DNA of 64,000 bases from Psococerastis gibbosa (GCA_963971405.1 OZ020487.1:33961371-34025370); one strand, 5' to 3'. Positions 49,563 through 60,965 are shown, numbered from the stretch's first letter. A program made the numbers and translations. Notes: generated from the sequence alone by a model not told the origin.

Positions 49563-50284
49563 GGCGGGTATTCCACATACGTACATCGTCAATGAAAATT
49601 ATGAAATTGAAGGACATTTCAATTTTACTCTATGCCATTGTTAAAATTGATCAATGATCAATTGATCATAGAGTAAAATCACAAACAAACTAAAATTAAA
49701 AAATGGCGTCATGGGATATGACAAGTACAACCATTTTAATTGATTTCTTTAAAAAGAACGCATTTCTGTATAAAAATTATCTTGGAAGCTATAAAGATAG
49801 TCGAAAGAGAAAGCAAAAGCTAAAAGAATTGGAGGAATTTCTGATAGAATGGCAAAATGCAAAACGAAGTCGGTGGAATAGCCGCCTTATCGCCAATCTA
49901 TCGTTATCATTGGCTATTGCATGAACTACTATCATACGCACTCTCTTACTTCCGGGAATTGAATTGAATTTTATGATCCTTAGCCAACTAAATTGTTTAT
50001 AAACCAGTTTTCATCCATTAAACAGATCGGTGAAGGTCGATCTTACTTCGGATCTCAACTATTATCAGGTTTTATAATAAGGTTTAAATAATAAGGCGGC
50101 GAAGAAAACAAATACAATTTCAAGAAACAAATGCAAACAAATTTCAAAAATTTGGCGCATACGTTTCAATAGAAAATTGTCAATTTTTTAAAAAACTTGT
50201 GGAATGGCCGCCAACAATGAAAAGTTGAAATGTCCTTCAATTTCATAATTTTCATTGACGATGTACGTATGTGGAATACCCGCC
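49563..50284. mobile_element. PIF/Harbinger-like element with 60-bp perfect inverted ends
   Basis: The first 60 bp (GGCGGGTATTCCACATACGT onward) are an exact inverse of the last 60 bp. Flanked by TAT on both sides (49560-49562, 50285-50287). Contains a 73-codon frame starting MASWDM. A second end-like sequence (ggtggaatagccgcctta) lies inside at 49871-49888, so it may be a composite of two relatives. Confidence 0.88.
49703..49924 (+). pseudogene. MADF-like DNA-binding protein, N-terminal half, in a MITE
   Basis: 73 codons. MASWDMTSTTILIDFFKKNA, then YLGSYKDSRKRKQKLKELEE fits the first helices of a MADF (Myb/SANT-like) domain (hI-F--K---LY...YKDS-KR). PIF/Harbinger elements code a transposase plus a Myb/SANT-like partner, so this is the likely remnant of that second gene. 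The same ATG context occurs in the MITEs at 6.7, 19.5, 41.3 and 61.2 kb. Truncated: the last third is not domain-like. Confidence 0.65.
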
Positions 50285-51868
50285 TATGTCTATGGGGCCA
50301 GAAATAGCCGCAAAATACAGAATCGGAATAGAATAAAAAACTAAAACAACAACGAACTAAAGTAAATAAATTAACTTGTCGAAATATTTGGCGGGAGATT
50401 CGAACGTGCTGCGGCTCTCCCTACGCTGCAGTGAGAAAAGGTACCCGTATAATACAAGAATTTACTTTTGTTTTAAAATTCGTGACTATTGCAGGCAGGG
50501 ATTTCGAAATTATTTTAATCACGCTCTGAAGCCACGAACATGACAATAGTCAAGAAGAAAATTTTGTAAAAAATTACAAGCTTTCACTATAGATATACAT
50601 TTTCTCACCTGAATTATTATAACTCTAAAAAACACGATAACATGCTTTATATTTATTTTATACAACAGTATTAATTCAACCGGGTGAATAGACTGCGTTT
50701 TGAGAAAGCTTGCTGTTTTTTTTTACAATTAGCCTATATCTAGCCTTTTATAGAAGTTTACCAATTCATAATAATTGTCCCAGAATACTGTACCAAATGT
50801 CGTCGCTGAATGTGCTATACAGGGGAACCGAGTGCAGTTAAAAAGACAAACTTACGGTTTTTGTCAATGTTAATTGCTGTCAATAAGTTACTGTAGCTCA
50901 CATGGTAGACTAATGCAAACCAGGTAGAAAAGGGAAATTTTTATGAATTGCATTGCATTGCATATTAGGGTCTGTTAGCCTACATACATAGGCCTATGCC
51001 TAAATGGTTTTTCTTAACTTTCGTTCTACACTGTTACGCGTATGGTACGGTAATATTAAACGAAAATTGAAGTGAAAATAAAAATTATTTAGTGATTTTC
51101 TTATATAGGGAATATATAAAGCCTTCTCCTTTTCATTGGTTTTACCTGTTTAGTCCTATTTGGTAAGGGGAAATCTGCTGTCAGGAGCGAACTGGACAAC
51201 GAGGTTGCCCACGGCCTATCTTTCTACCACTTTTGGAATTCTTCACTTCTTATCATGGCATTATAACAACCCCATCCCATTCTCCAATTCCTTGACGAAG
51301 TAGGTCAAGTATGAGATCTGTATTCTAATTTTACAAAGAATCGAAGCTTCAAAAGTACCTTTCTATAGGAAGATGTTGAAAGAGCTCAGCAATGTAAGTG
51401 GTTGCATATTTGCTACCCCAATTTTCACATAGTTAGTAAAGGTTGATTCCCAATCCTAAAGCTTACACTAAACTTTGTATGTTATTTTTGAAAGTTGAAG
51501 TTCTTTGATGTTAAAGCCCATAGAATAACCTCCCGTAATGCCTGTTTAACGAGGTATCAGATTTCTAGCGGAAGGCAATGGGCAATTAGTAACTTACAGT
51601 AGGTACAGTACTTCAAAGACTGCTACGCGCTAGTGCAGCTTTCTAGAAATATTCCGAACCGTTTCTTTGTTATTGATAAAACCTTCCCCTAATAACATTT
51701 TGTATTATCGTCATACCGTACAGTTCAGCTCCCATACAGAAAATTTGTTGATTCTTAGAAGTAAAGTTAATAAGCAGTTGCAAGGTTGATGGGGCACTGT
51801 ATAAAGGATTTAAGATTGCATCATTATATACAATAGAATAAAGAATTACTTTAATACTCGCAGACCTG

Positions 51869-52037
51869 CAGTCTGATCATGGCGATTATAACACCGGTAT
51901 TTATTGAATCCCCTGGTATTAAAAATGTAAACAAGATAATTTTATAATGGAAAGTGCTATTCAAAATTTGTTTGATTACATTTTTAATACCAGGGGAATA
52001 AATAAATACCGGTATTATAATCACCATGATCAGGCTG
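51869..52037. mobile_element. Foldback MITE family G, second copy (169 bp)
   Basis: Same length as the 44568 copy; ends CAGTCTGATCATGG / CCATGATCAGGCTG, with CTG on both sides (51866-51868, 52038-52040). Confidence 0.85.
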
Positions 52038-53028
52038 CTGATTAAATGAAAATGGGAGGAGTATAATAAGCTATTATTTATTTTAATTATAGGGCACAGT
52101 AGTTGGAAAATGTACATAATATATATGACGGAAACGTTTCCAGATACTGTTGAACCAGGCAGAAAAAAAAATAATGAAGCACCGAGTTTATTCGATTTTA
52201 TCAATATCAATATGCTGATGGAATTTTTGGAATAAACAAAGTGTTTCGTTCGTTTCAATGTCTGTCCACTATGCTTACAATACAATATTATTGAAGAGCT
52301 ATAGTTCAGTTAGAAATACAATATGAAGATATTTTCAATAGATTTTCTGAATAAATATGATACCCGCAAAGAAGGTTGCTTTGAAATAAATAAAAACTTA
52401 CATGTTCAGCGGCTGCGGATTAAATTGTAGCCTAATTTGGAATATTTACCTGCGCATATTTAAGGCAAAAAAGGCTTTAAAAAAATATACTATAGCAAAC
52501 TTTAAGCTCAATTGGTGCAATATATATAGTGATAACATGGTGTTATAGTATAAAGTATAGACACCCAGTGTTAAATCTTTTTCTGTGAATTATAGCGAAA
52601 TCGTAAACTTGAAATAGATAAAATGTAATTTAATCAAGCATCTTCTGTATTGGCTTACTTCCACAGAAGCAAAGTTTACTATACCGCTCTAATGACATCC
52701 CTGTCAATCTAAGTTAAAATGTAAATCTTTTAATACCATTAAAAATAATGCAGCGGAAACTTTTGAATTGTCTGTATTTTCGTAGCCTGTACGTAGATAA
52801 CCTACTGCCCTACTCCATAATGAATATGCCACACCTGAGATGGAAGAAAACGACATAACAATACTAAGTCACTTCAATGAAACATTTTTGGACAGCATTA
52901 GGACAGTATGTGCACCTAATAATTAAAGTAATACGTACAGAGATAGCCAGGAAATTGTCAGACAATAATCCATGATAACAGCTCATGCCAAACTAAGGTT
53001 ACAACCCCTCACAGCAACACACTGTTGA

Positions 53029-53475
53029 TTACACTATCAGTGTTCCGAACGTGACAAGGGATGTAGAGCTATTTACCCGCAAAACCCGAACCGCTCTATG
53101 ATAAAGGTCTTTAGAATCAAGAGGAAAAACTGGAAAACTCGCCAAATTACCGGAGAAATAGTCGAAAATTGCTTCAAATTGGGGAACACGACACCGCGAT
53201 GGGACGTCTGTTATGTTTTTCCAGCGTAGGGCAGAGCGGCGATAGCAGCGCCAAGCGACTGACGCCGGAAAATATCGAAGTCGCGAGACGGTTACCCTGC
53301 CGCCCGAACAGAGGGGGGACCGTGTCAGAGGGTTAAGGGTGAGTGCAGCACAGTGTACGGCATCCGTACAACCTATCAACATTTCGGAATTTTCCGAGAG
53401 GCCTGGATTCACTTTTGTGAGAAACTCCCCTTGTGCGGCGAGGTTTCCAGCTTCACTAACGGATTTAATTTTCAT
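53029..53475 (-). other. GC-rich island with unexplained open frame
   Basis: 148 open codons on the minus strand in a stretch clearly richer in GC and CpG than its surroundings (about 53200-53340). The peptide matches nothing I know and shows no domain. It could be chance in GC-rich DNA, an old element, or an internal promoter/first exon. No splice-based link to Rapgap1 could be made. Confidence 0.3.
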
Positions 53476-54462
53476 TTACAATTTTGTTCGACTTCATTTA
53501 CCATTTGAGAAGCAATATTTCCCTGTTGTACATTTTCCGCACCGTATATTATAGGCGTCAGTTCCAGTGGTTATTACTTGGAATTTGCCGAGAGGGTTGA
53601 ATTCACTTTGTGATGCGACTCATAATGAATGAGATTCATTTACTGGTTTCATTTTCAATTACGTATCTATATTGGTTTGGGTTAAGTTACTATTTGAATA
53701 TTTATCAGTTTTTTAAGTACCGTACCCTGAACCGTGAACATTCTGAAACATCACGTTTGAAATCTTTAGTAGATACCACTCGGCATTCTTTAAGAGTGCT
53801 CAGTTCACTTTCAAAAAAACTTCCTATGTGGCAAAAGTTCTCCCGAGTCCGTAATGATATTGATACGGATTCAGTTTTCCAATTTTGTTACGGTTTTGGT
53901 TCCTTTAATATTTGAGAAATATTGCTTTACATAAAAGTTTTCAAAATGAAAGAACCTGTTTTAAGATTGTTTTATTATTAGCTTATATAGGTAAATAATC
54001 TCTAAAACACTGGCTATAAGAAACATCTTCCGATTCCCAAGCGCTTTGACAGCCGACTATTTTTTTTTTTTCAAATATTCCAATTCCATTTCTTGTCTTG
54101 TATATTAGCAGGACTCATTAATAGCGATTTTAGACATCCAAACATTTGCTATCTTGCAAATATACCAGTAAACACGGCAGTATTGCAGTAGTTCACTTTC
54201 GAAAAAAATCCTAGTTTTCTCATTTTAGTGTCAAAAAATGTGGAGATAGTCTTTAGATGTAAAATCCCAATGTGCAAGGATAAATACGGTATTTTCATGA
54301 TCAAAAGTTGGAACATTACCTTATTCGTAATGTCATTATAGCCTAAATTCATTTATGACAACGTATATTTGCCAAACGAAATCAGGCAGAGCAGTTGGTG
54401 AATATGGATTAGGATAGTAAGTTTTCTTAGTATTTTGTTACTTGATATATACATCTTTCAAA

Positions 54463-54624
54463 GGCGCCCATTCCATATACGTCAATCGTCAATGAAAAAT
54501 TGAAAAATGACGTCAAAATGACGTAAATTGACGTGGTAGCAGAATTTTTAGTATATCTTTAATGTCTGCTAAAACGTCATTTTTCAATTTTTCATTGGCG
54601 ATTGACGTATGTGGAATGGGCGCC
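54463..54624. mobile_element. Short foldback MITE (162 bp) with family B-like ends
   Basis: Ends GGCGCCCATTCCATATACGT / ACGTATGTGGAATGGGCGCC, with CAA before and TAA after. The arms pair over about 50 bp (ttgaaaaatgacgt). Shares the GGCG...ATTCCA end with family B. Confidence 0.82.
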
Positions 54625-55734
54625 TAACACAGATTGACCATAATTATTGATTTTGATTTCTACAAAAAACGATTGGTGTGGTAGGCCCGAGGAAGGAGTT
54701 CAAGAACTGTGGCCAATTGGTGTTAGTGAAGGCCGTAGGTCACATATCGAAATGTGGAGGAGCATTTCCTCTGATTTAACGGCTATTTTTGACGGTTCTA
54801 CGATCGATATTTCCTGTGGAAACAGACTTTGTACAAAAAACGAGTAGTTTCCGATATGTTCTCAAGGTATAGATTTCAAAATATTTTGAAAACAAAGAAT
54901 GAGTCAGTCATTCTATCGAAAATAATTCATTCCCCCTTCCACAGACCACAGCCACAAATTAATCTTCCGCCATTTTTCTCGGTATTTGTTAGCTGTCGTT
55001 AACACTCTGGATTAGCCAAAGTGACCATAGTTTACAGATAAATACTGAAAGAGGAATAAACAAGGAAAGTCAGTGAGTAAACCATATTACAGGAAAATAG
55101 GGGAAAAGAAGAAAAGAGGTCAATCAACAGGCGTCTTTCTCTTTATTCGAGATAAAACCTGTTAGAGGACTCGCGTGCGGGGCTACTTTGACTCAAGCAC
55201 ATAGGCCTACTATTTTGTTCATTTTGTTGGTATATTGAGACCTTCTTGTCAGAAAATATTTACTTTTATTGCACAATATTAAATTAAGCTCCAGAAATAC
55301 CTAGTTCACAAAAATAGAAGAAAAAATACGGGTACTTACTGGGCATAATTTTTTTTTAGTATATTACATTCGAAATAGTTTTATAATTAAATGTTTGCAG
55401 CATCAAAATGTCTTATTGTATGTTTATGGGGTGGGATATGAATGGAAGAAGGGCTGCAAAATGTGAATGAAAGCATCAGCGAGTTGATCCATCTGGTGGT
55501 CGGTTTTTAAACTTCTTCTGTTTGCTGATTGTCCTGTAGATGACTTTAGCGTTATTATTTGACGGTGAGTTTTGTTAGAGGGAATGTTATGAAAATATAA
55601 AACATTTTCGGAAGGATGCTTATTTAAAAAATAAGTTCTAGTAAAAGGTAAGTAAATTTTAAGCCAACTACTGTGGGGGATTGCAAGCAGGACTTGTATT
55701 ATGTGATATATTGCAGTAGTAGTATGGTTTGACA

Positions 55735-55960
55735 CAGTCCCAGGCCACGGTGTCGGCCCATAGGACTCCAGTGGACCTCCTGATTATAGTGGATTCCGAA
55801 CCACTTGGGAAACACAGTGAAGTCACACGATTAGTTCGGAGGTGACCAGGACAAGTCCTACCATGTTTCCCTACCGGCACTGTGCACACGACCAATTTAA
55901 CTGCAGCTTTGAACCTGCTCTGGTCCGCTGGATTCAACTTGGTATGGCGGCCGTCTGTGA
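55735..55960 (-). pseudogene. Unnamed repeat, copy 2 (peptide match to 31620-31900)
   Basis: The minus-strand frame has GRHTKLNPADQSRFKAAVKL, VPVGKHGRTCPGHLRTN and PSGSESTIIRRSTGVLW, open for 126 codons overall. The two copies differ in DNA but keep many residues. Family unknown. Confidence 0.55.
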
Positions 55961-56553
55961 TATATTGTAATATGATGATATAATTACTTATTACTGTAAT
56001 TGTTAAGGTACCAAATAATGTGCCTAAAAGTTTTGAAACTAATGACAATTATTTTCCATGGAACTACTTATATTGTCTATCTCGGTACCTACCTATACTA
56101 ATTGATAAAAATAGAAAAGCATGTATGGGTTCATTCGTACCTACTGGTTCTTTTATATGAATATACTCCTGCTTTTCTCTGTTTAAACATTTCAAAAATA
56201 ACATTTTGATGGTGCGGCCTTAGGGGGTGGTGAACAGGGCAATCGCTCGGGGCCTCGCTCTTGCAGGGGCCTCGCTCAACAACCCAAGCTAATTTAAAAA
56301 GATACAGATTTTTCAACTAAATTTTTTATTAAAAGCTTTTGATTTTGATTCATAATTATTATGCTTTAATTAAAGAATCATAGGAAAAGCCGCAAACATC
56401 AATATTTTAAAATTTATTATCTCTATAGGCTATTTGTTAATTTAGTAAATCTTTCAATGTAAAATATTTTAAATTAACAAATAGGCCTACTTAAAAAAAA
56501 AAAAACAACCAGCAGACATACTTTCGCATCGCATGCTTTTCACAAAGGGCAAA

Positions 56554-56653
56554 GACCTGCCACCCGGAGCCTCGCAATGACCTGTCACCCGGAGACTCGC
56601 AATGACCTGCCACCCGGAGACTCGCAATGACCTGCCACCCTGAGCCTCGCAAT
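56554..56653. repeat. 25-bp minisatellite, four units
   Basis: Units gacctgccacccggagcctc+gcaat start at 56554, 56579, 56604 and 56629 with one or two changes each. Lies ~120 bp after the e5 donor. Confidence 0.9.
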
Positions 56654-56773
56654 GGGTAAGGCCGCTACGGTTTGTTGTTTGTATAATAAATACGTCGAAG
56701 TCCGATTGTAAATTGTGATGAGTGAAGAAAGTATATGGCCTGCCTTCTGCATACAAATTTTTGAAAAACTTAC

Positions 56774-56928
56774 CAGTTTGTGTGCTGATGTCAAAGAATG
56801 TACTGGATGTTTCGACTTCCATCGTGGCAAATGTGCCGTCAGTGATTTGGGCGCAAGAGTCGCGTCGGCCGCGCGACCGTTGATTAAATTCGTCTGATTG
56901 GGATGATTGTCTTCGAAAATTTCGGCAC
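56774..56928 (-). CDS. Rapgap1: Rapgap1-like, exon e5 (RRQSSQSD to FFDISTQT)
   Basis: 1 nt, 51 codons, 1 nt; acceptor aatttttag, donor ACTG|GTAAGT. AG from e4 plus the first G makes Arg, giving MIRCRNFRRQSSQSD across the junction. It then reads RGRRDSCAQITDGTFATMEV and ETSSTFFDISTQT. It ends in phase 1 and joins e6 to make Glu (STQT-E-PSPLYD). A 25-bp minisatellite starts about 120 bp past the donor. Two longer ORFs in other frames overlap this exon and are not coding. Confidence 0.8.
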
Positions 56929-57806
56929 CTAAAAATTTAGACAAAGTCTGATTTTGTAAAAATATTGACAACCAGCATAGCAGAAGAGGGAATGCTTATA
57001 AGCTAGCCCTAGTGTAGGGTGTAGGTACTTATATTCTTGAAGCCATCACAAAATATAAAATAAACGAAACGTGTTATTCGCGAATGCAAACTAACCCCAC
57101 TGAGGTAATAATGCTTCAATTGCTGCTGTAGATATCGTTATGATGGTCTTTACTAACCAGATGGCGTCGAGAAAATAACGAAAGTTGTTATCTTTATTGC
57201 AGGACTAATAACATTCTAGGATATAGACTCTGCACATACCAATAACAGCGAATGTCATTCAGAATATAACAGAGTCATATAATTATCTGACTCTCTGCAA
57301 ATGCGTCAAATGCACATGCATAATCGAATCTAGAAGTAAACGAAGACACCGGACATGCGAATGCATGAGGTTGGACAATGCAAGGCTTGGAGTGAGAATT
57401 TTTGGAAATTTGGAGAATTAAAAAAGAAAGTGGGAAAATTGTCTTTATTTTATTTTATTTATGACACAGTCTTAATAAACTACGATACATAGTCTATTAG
57501 ATAGAGGAACGTTTAACATTTTAATTATCCGAGTGCTGCCCTCTCATCATGAACGTCATTCCGTACCGGTTGCATCAACCCTTCCACCAAAAAGTGGATC
57601 CACTTTTCAACCTACGATATAAAAAGCCTGGCAGTATAGGCTAGTGTTTTCCCTGAAATAGGTAGGTACAGTGCGATAAAATTCTGACCCAAGACCATTC
57701 AAAACGCTTAATTCTTTAACGTCATCGTTCGTAACTAAACCTTATGTCATCATTTAGGTACTCGTAGCCCAAGCATGCATGCCAATACTAATTGGGTCTG
57801 ACATAC
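56929..57806 (-). other. Intron e4-e5
   Basis: An 878-bp phase 2 intron without a clear repeat apart from a short (ATTT)n tract near 57450-57465. Confidence 0.75.
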
Positions 57807-58035
57807 CTAATCATTTCCTCGGTGGTTGATTGTCTGCGAAAGCCACGGGCTATGAGAATCTCTTCTGTGGTGCTCTGCCGTCGGATGGCCGGCGCCCGGG
57901 TGGGGGGCCGCGCACAGGGCGACGGGTCCCTGGAGGAGCAGGTGCTCGAACTATCGGGTGACCTGGGGGTGGGAGTGGCCGAACCGGAGGCTCTGTAGCC
58001 GCCCTGGATGGAGGTTGATTGTCGGCGCAGACGCC
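57807..58035 (-). CDS. Rapgap1: Rapgap1-like, exon e4 (RRQSTTEE repeats)
   Basis: 2 nt, 75 codons, 2 nt; acceptor ttttcag, donor ATTAG|GTATGT. It opens RLRRQSTSIQGG, passes a Pro/Ser/Arg-rich linker, then carries IRRQSTTEEILIARGF and a second FRRQSTTEEMIR. The third repeat (FRRQSSQSD) is on the next exon, so the repeat array crosses the intron. From memory of insect Rapgap1-type proteins, this RRQSTTEE array is a conserved landmark; a protein alignment would test that. The plus-strand frame here is a GC-rich antisense shadow. Confidence 0.8.
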
Positions 58036-58650
58036 CTGAAAACACAACAATGTTCAAAATATTAGTCTGTAACGCATAATTTATAATTTATCATTTGAGA
58101 AAAGTAAGCTAAAAATTTGTGTTGCTCTAGGGCTAAGTTATAGTGTACCTCTGAAAATTTTAAAATCGGCGCGCGAACAAATAAATTGGAATTCCGGCAC
58201 TTGGTTTACACATTGTTATTTTTTTTTCTAACGGTAAATCGCATACAATCAAATTTATGAATGTATCCCATCTTCAGTCGCCTCTGTGGGTTAGCACCCG
58301 TGCTTAGTAACGACACGTACCCATTCGCAGAGACTCGCACAAGTACAAGCACGCTACCACCCTGCCACCGAAGCCGAAGTAGCATAGAGATTGCGGAATA
58401 GCAATCATTTAAGCGGCTCTGACCGCATGCTTCAAAATCATACACCGTCAGTAATTTCACATGATTTCCAATGCATTGGAATAGGGTGAAACGGGGCAGC
58501 AGAAAAATTTGTCTTACTAGCAATATGGAGTCACCAGCTGAATTAGATAACTCAAGAATGCCACACTGGCGAAATCAAATGGGCACTGGTAATTTCAACA
58601 GACAGAGGAACCGTCATCTAAAAATGTTTGCATAAGTAATGCTAACTCAC
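58036..58650 (-). other. Intron e3-e4
   Basis: A 615-bp phase 1 intron with one minus-strand SINE (58205-58385). Nothing else is seen. Confidence 0.75.
58205..58385 (-). repeat. SINE-like family F, copy 3
   Basis: Minus-strand head near cttcggcttcggtggcaggg, then tggtagcgtgcttgtacttg; tail by 58218-58226 (T run on plus). Confidence 0.65.
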
Positions 58651-58930
58651 CTCGCCGGCGACCAACAGGCGAAACGTCTCGCTCAGCAGCACTGCGGTCT
58701 GGTGACAACCGTGACCTGGACTCCCTGCGACTTTTCCCGGAGCGACCTGCCGAGTCAGGCGACAGACTGTCTCTGCGCGCCTTGTGACCCGAGCCGTCCT
58801 CTGGCTGCAGCGACGGCTGCGACCCGCGACGCCCCGAAGGCGGCGGAAGTGACTCGTCTATGGCGGTGCTCTGACGCTGCAGACGCGGCGACCGCGAGTC
58901 TCGCCGGCAAATCACCTTTAAAGACATAGA
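58651..58930 (-). CDS. Rapgap1: Rapgap1-like, exon e3 (RRDS/RRES-rich)
   Basis: 93 codons plus one base; donor GCGAG|GTGAGT. The peptide holds CRRDSRSPRLQRQSTAIDE, GRRGSQPS, ARRDSLSPDS and SRRESRSRLSPDRS, with mixed RRxS (PKA-like) and SP (proline-directed) sites. The start is uncertain by one codon. The acceptor is a NAGNAG pair (ccagcag), so the exon can begin at 58930 (TCT, Ser) or 58933 (CAG, Gln), both in phase 0. The pyrimidine tract in front is poor, because a family A repeat tail (58976-59121) lies only ~45 bp upstream of the exon. Confidence 0.75.
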
Positions 58931-58975
58931 CTGCTGGCGTTTAGATTTCTTGTACTTTAAATGGAATCCTATTAT

Positions 58976-59121
58976 TAAGATCGACCGACAGACGGTAAAC
59001 AAACAGACATTTGGTAAAACAAAAAACACTTTTTTGGGTTCCTGGGACCTCAAAACGGGTAAATGCACTAAAATCGCGATATCAAACATTTTGACCATCA
59101 CAAAATGCTTTCCTTATACTA
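58976..59121 (+). repeat. Family A, 3' end fragment
   Basis: aagatcgaccgacagacgg, then acttttttgggttcctggga and accatcacaaaatgctttcc. Lies ~45 bp from the e3 acceptor. Confidence 0.75.
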
Positions 59122-59138
59122 TTATTTATATTTATATA

Positions 59139-60185
59139 CAGTGGCGGAGAAAAACTTAAGACACCAAATTTTTTCTTGTAATTTTCATATTTGCCCTATA
59201 TAATGAGATCTGTATGGCATGGTAGTTGGATAGTTGATTGCCCTCTAAGAGCTGTATAGATCGATATTATTTTGGTTCTTGATCAATTCACCTCTTTGCT
59301 GATATTAATGTTTTTCAAAAGTGCAAGGGGAGAAAAACATAAGGACGCGAGCATTTAAGGTTCATTTTCTTCTGGATAGAGAGTTTTATTGTGAAAATAA
59401 CACTATAATTCAGCTAAAACATCAATACTATATCTGCTATGGCCGTTGTTTTGCCGGATTGTCTTGCACCTAGTTTGCATAGAGTCGAATAACTTGCAGC
59501 AAATTGAAATAGGTAGCGATTGCCATGTCTTCTTCGCCTCCTCTCATAGAAGGTCCTTGTTTTTATGCAGCGCCTTTGGTAGTTGATTTTTTCAGTGGCT
59601 CCGAAGATTTTCAATGTGGTTCAGGTCGGGAGACTGAGCAGGCCACGGCATGGCAAATACATTGTTCTCCGCGAACCACTGTTTTATAATCTTTGGTGAA
59701 TACTTTGGGTCTTTCTACTGTTGGAACACCCATCATATTGGCATGTCGTCTTCCACAAAAGGAGCATTACATTTTCCAATCATTTTCCAATCATCTCCGC
59801 TATTTTTCTTCTAGAATGCCCTCGTTCCCGAAGTTTATGGGTCACCTTCTTCTCCTCAGCTTTGCAATTTCTCCCATTAGACATTTTTCTTCATTCAGCA
59901 ACAACAGACTCCTACTTATTCAAATTAAAGATAAAGAACTAAAAATCACTGTTTTTGGTTCAAAATATTAACATAAATGCTCGTGTCCCTATGTTTTTCT
60001 CCCCTTGCATTTTCGAAAAAAATTCAAATCTACAAAGAGGTGAATTGATCAAGAACCAAAATAATATCGAGCTATACAGCTCTTAGAGGGCAATCAACTA
60101 TCCAACTGCCATGCCATTCAGATCTCATTATATAGGGCCAATATGAAAATTACAAGAAAAAATTTGGTGTCCTTAAGTTTTTCTC
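59139..60185 (-). pseudogene. Tc1-like element, internally deleted, ~190-bp inverted ends
   Basis: The left end CAGTGGCGGAGAAAAACTTA pairs over about 190 bp with the right side (60000-60185); a TA precedes it. The minus-strand reading holds an N-terminal HTH piece (KLREREGHSRRKIAEMIGK, with stops) followed directly by the transposase C-terminal part (PWPAQSPDLNHIENL ... RCKTIRQNNGHSRY). The central catalytic part is deleted. The right tip is missing where a family B MITE abuts. Confidence 0.88.
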
Positions 60186-60187
60186 AA

Positions 60188-60453
60188 ATTTCGGAAATTT
60201 GAATTTTTCTTTTTATAGAAATCGATTAAAATGTTTGTACGACGCCGTTTTTTAATTTTAGTTTGTTTGTTTGTGATTTTACTCTATGATCATTGATCAA
60301 TTTTAACTATGGCATAGAGTAAAAGAAAAATTTCCGTCAATGTCATTTGCATTCTGCAATGAGAGGTCGGTAGAAACGCCGCCTAAGCCTTGAATGTCTG
60401 CTACCACGTCACCGTTTTTGTAAATAGGCCTAGCCGGTCGGTGGAATAGGCGA
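60188..60453. mobile_element. Family B MITE, left end truncated
   Basis: Carries gccgttttttaattttagtt, the foldback middle and the right end ggtcggtggaataggcgac followed by TAA. The middle is inverted relative to the other copies. Confidence 0.78.
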
Positions 60454-60619
60454 CTAAGATCCGGGGAAAGTAGATCTACGTGAGATAGCCCACAAGGATA
60501 GTACTTTACTGGCGTAATAACGTACGGTACTGTTATGCGACAACTAAAACGCTATGTACAACCGTATAGAAACGATCCTATTAAAAATATAGGTATAAAA
60601 ATGGTTGATGTTCACCGTA

Positions 60620-60965
60620 GCAGCAGCGTAGCCAGATTTTTGGGGGGTCCAGTTTTCATGCAACATCAATACATAAAGTTTGCCCGCTTACGATAGGTAT
60701 TCGACCGGGTGGTGTTTCATTCGGCGCTCCCCCCCCCCATATTTTCGTAAAATAGTAGAAAAAGAAGAAACTTTGATTGATTGAGGAAATTTGATTTTGT
60801 ATACGATAACTTTATTATTAATAAAACTGGAAACAGGGGGACCGGAGTCTCACCGAGGAATTTTTAAAATAAATATCTGAAAAATTTGCTGTTTTGCTCA
60901 AATTTTGGGGGGGGGGGTCCGGACCCAGCTGACCTCCCCCCCCCATCTTAGCTACGCCACCGCAG
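60620..60965. mobile_element. Possible hAT-like MITE with G/C runs
   Basis: agcagcgtagccagattttt and atcttagctacgccaccgc are imperfect inverse ends of a common hAT type, but no 8-bp duplication is visible. Confidence 0.45.

Larger units (their letters stand above)
39135..56773 (-). other. Intron e5-e6 (17.6 kb)
   Basis: Phase 1 intron packed with repeats, listed singly. Stretches without anything I can name: 42700-44110, 46650-47245, 47950-49560, 50290-51860, 52040-53020, 53480-54460, 54625-55735 and 55960-56550. A small exon carrying the missing first Cys pair of the LIM module could hide here; none was found by eye. Confidence 0.7.

Noticed and set aside
53029..53475. 148-codon minus-strand ORF as a Rapgap1 exon or separate gene
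   Set aside because: No recognisable motif, no splice borders that fit the e5-e6 phase, and GC-rich DNA gives long chance frames. Kept only as an island worth checking.
56487..56971. Two long minus-strand ORFs overlapping exon e5
   Set aside because: They run through the e5 donor into the minisatellite. The spliced frame explains the conserved part.
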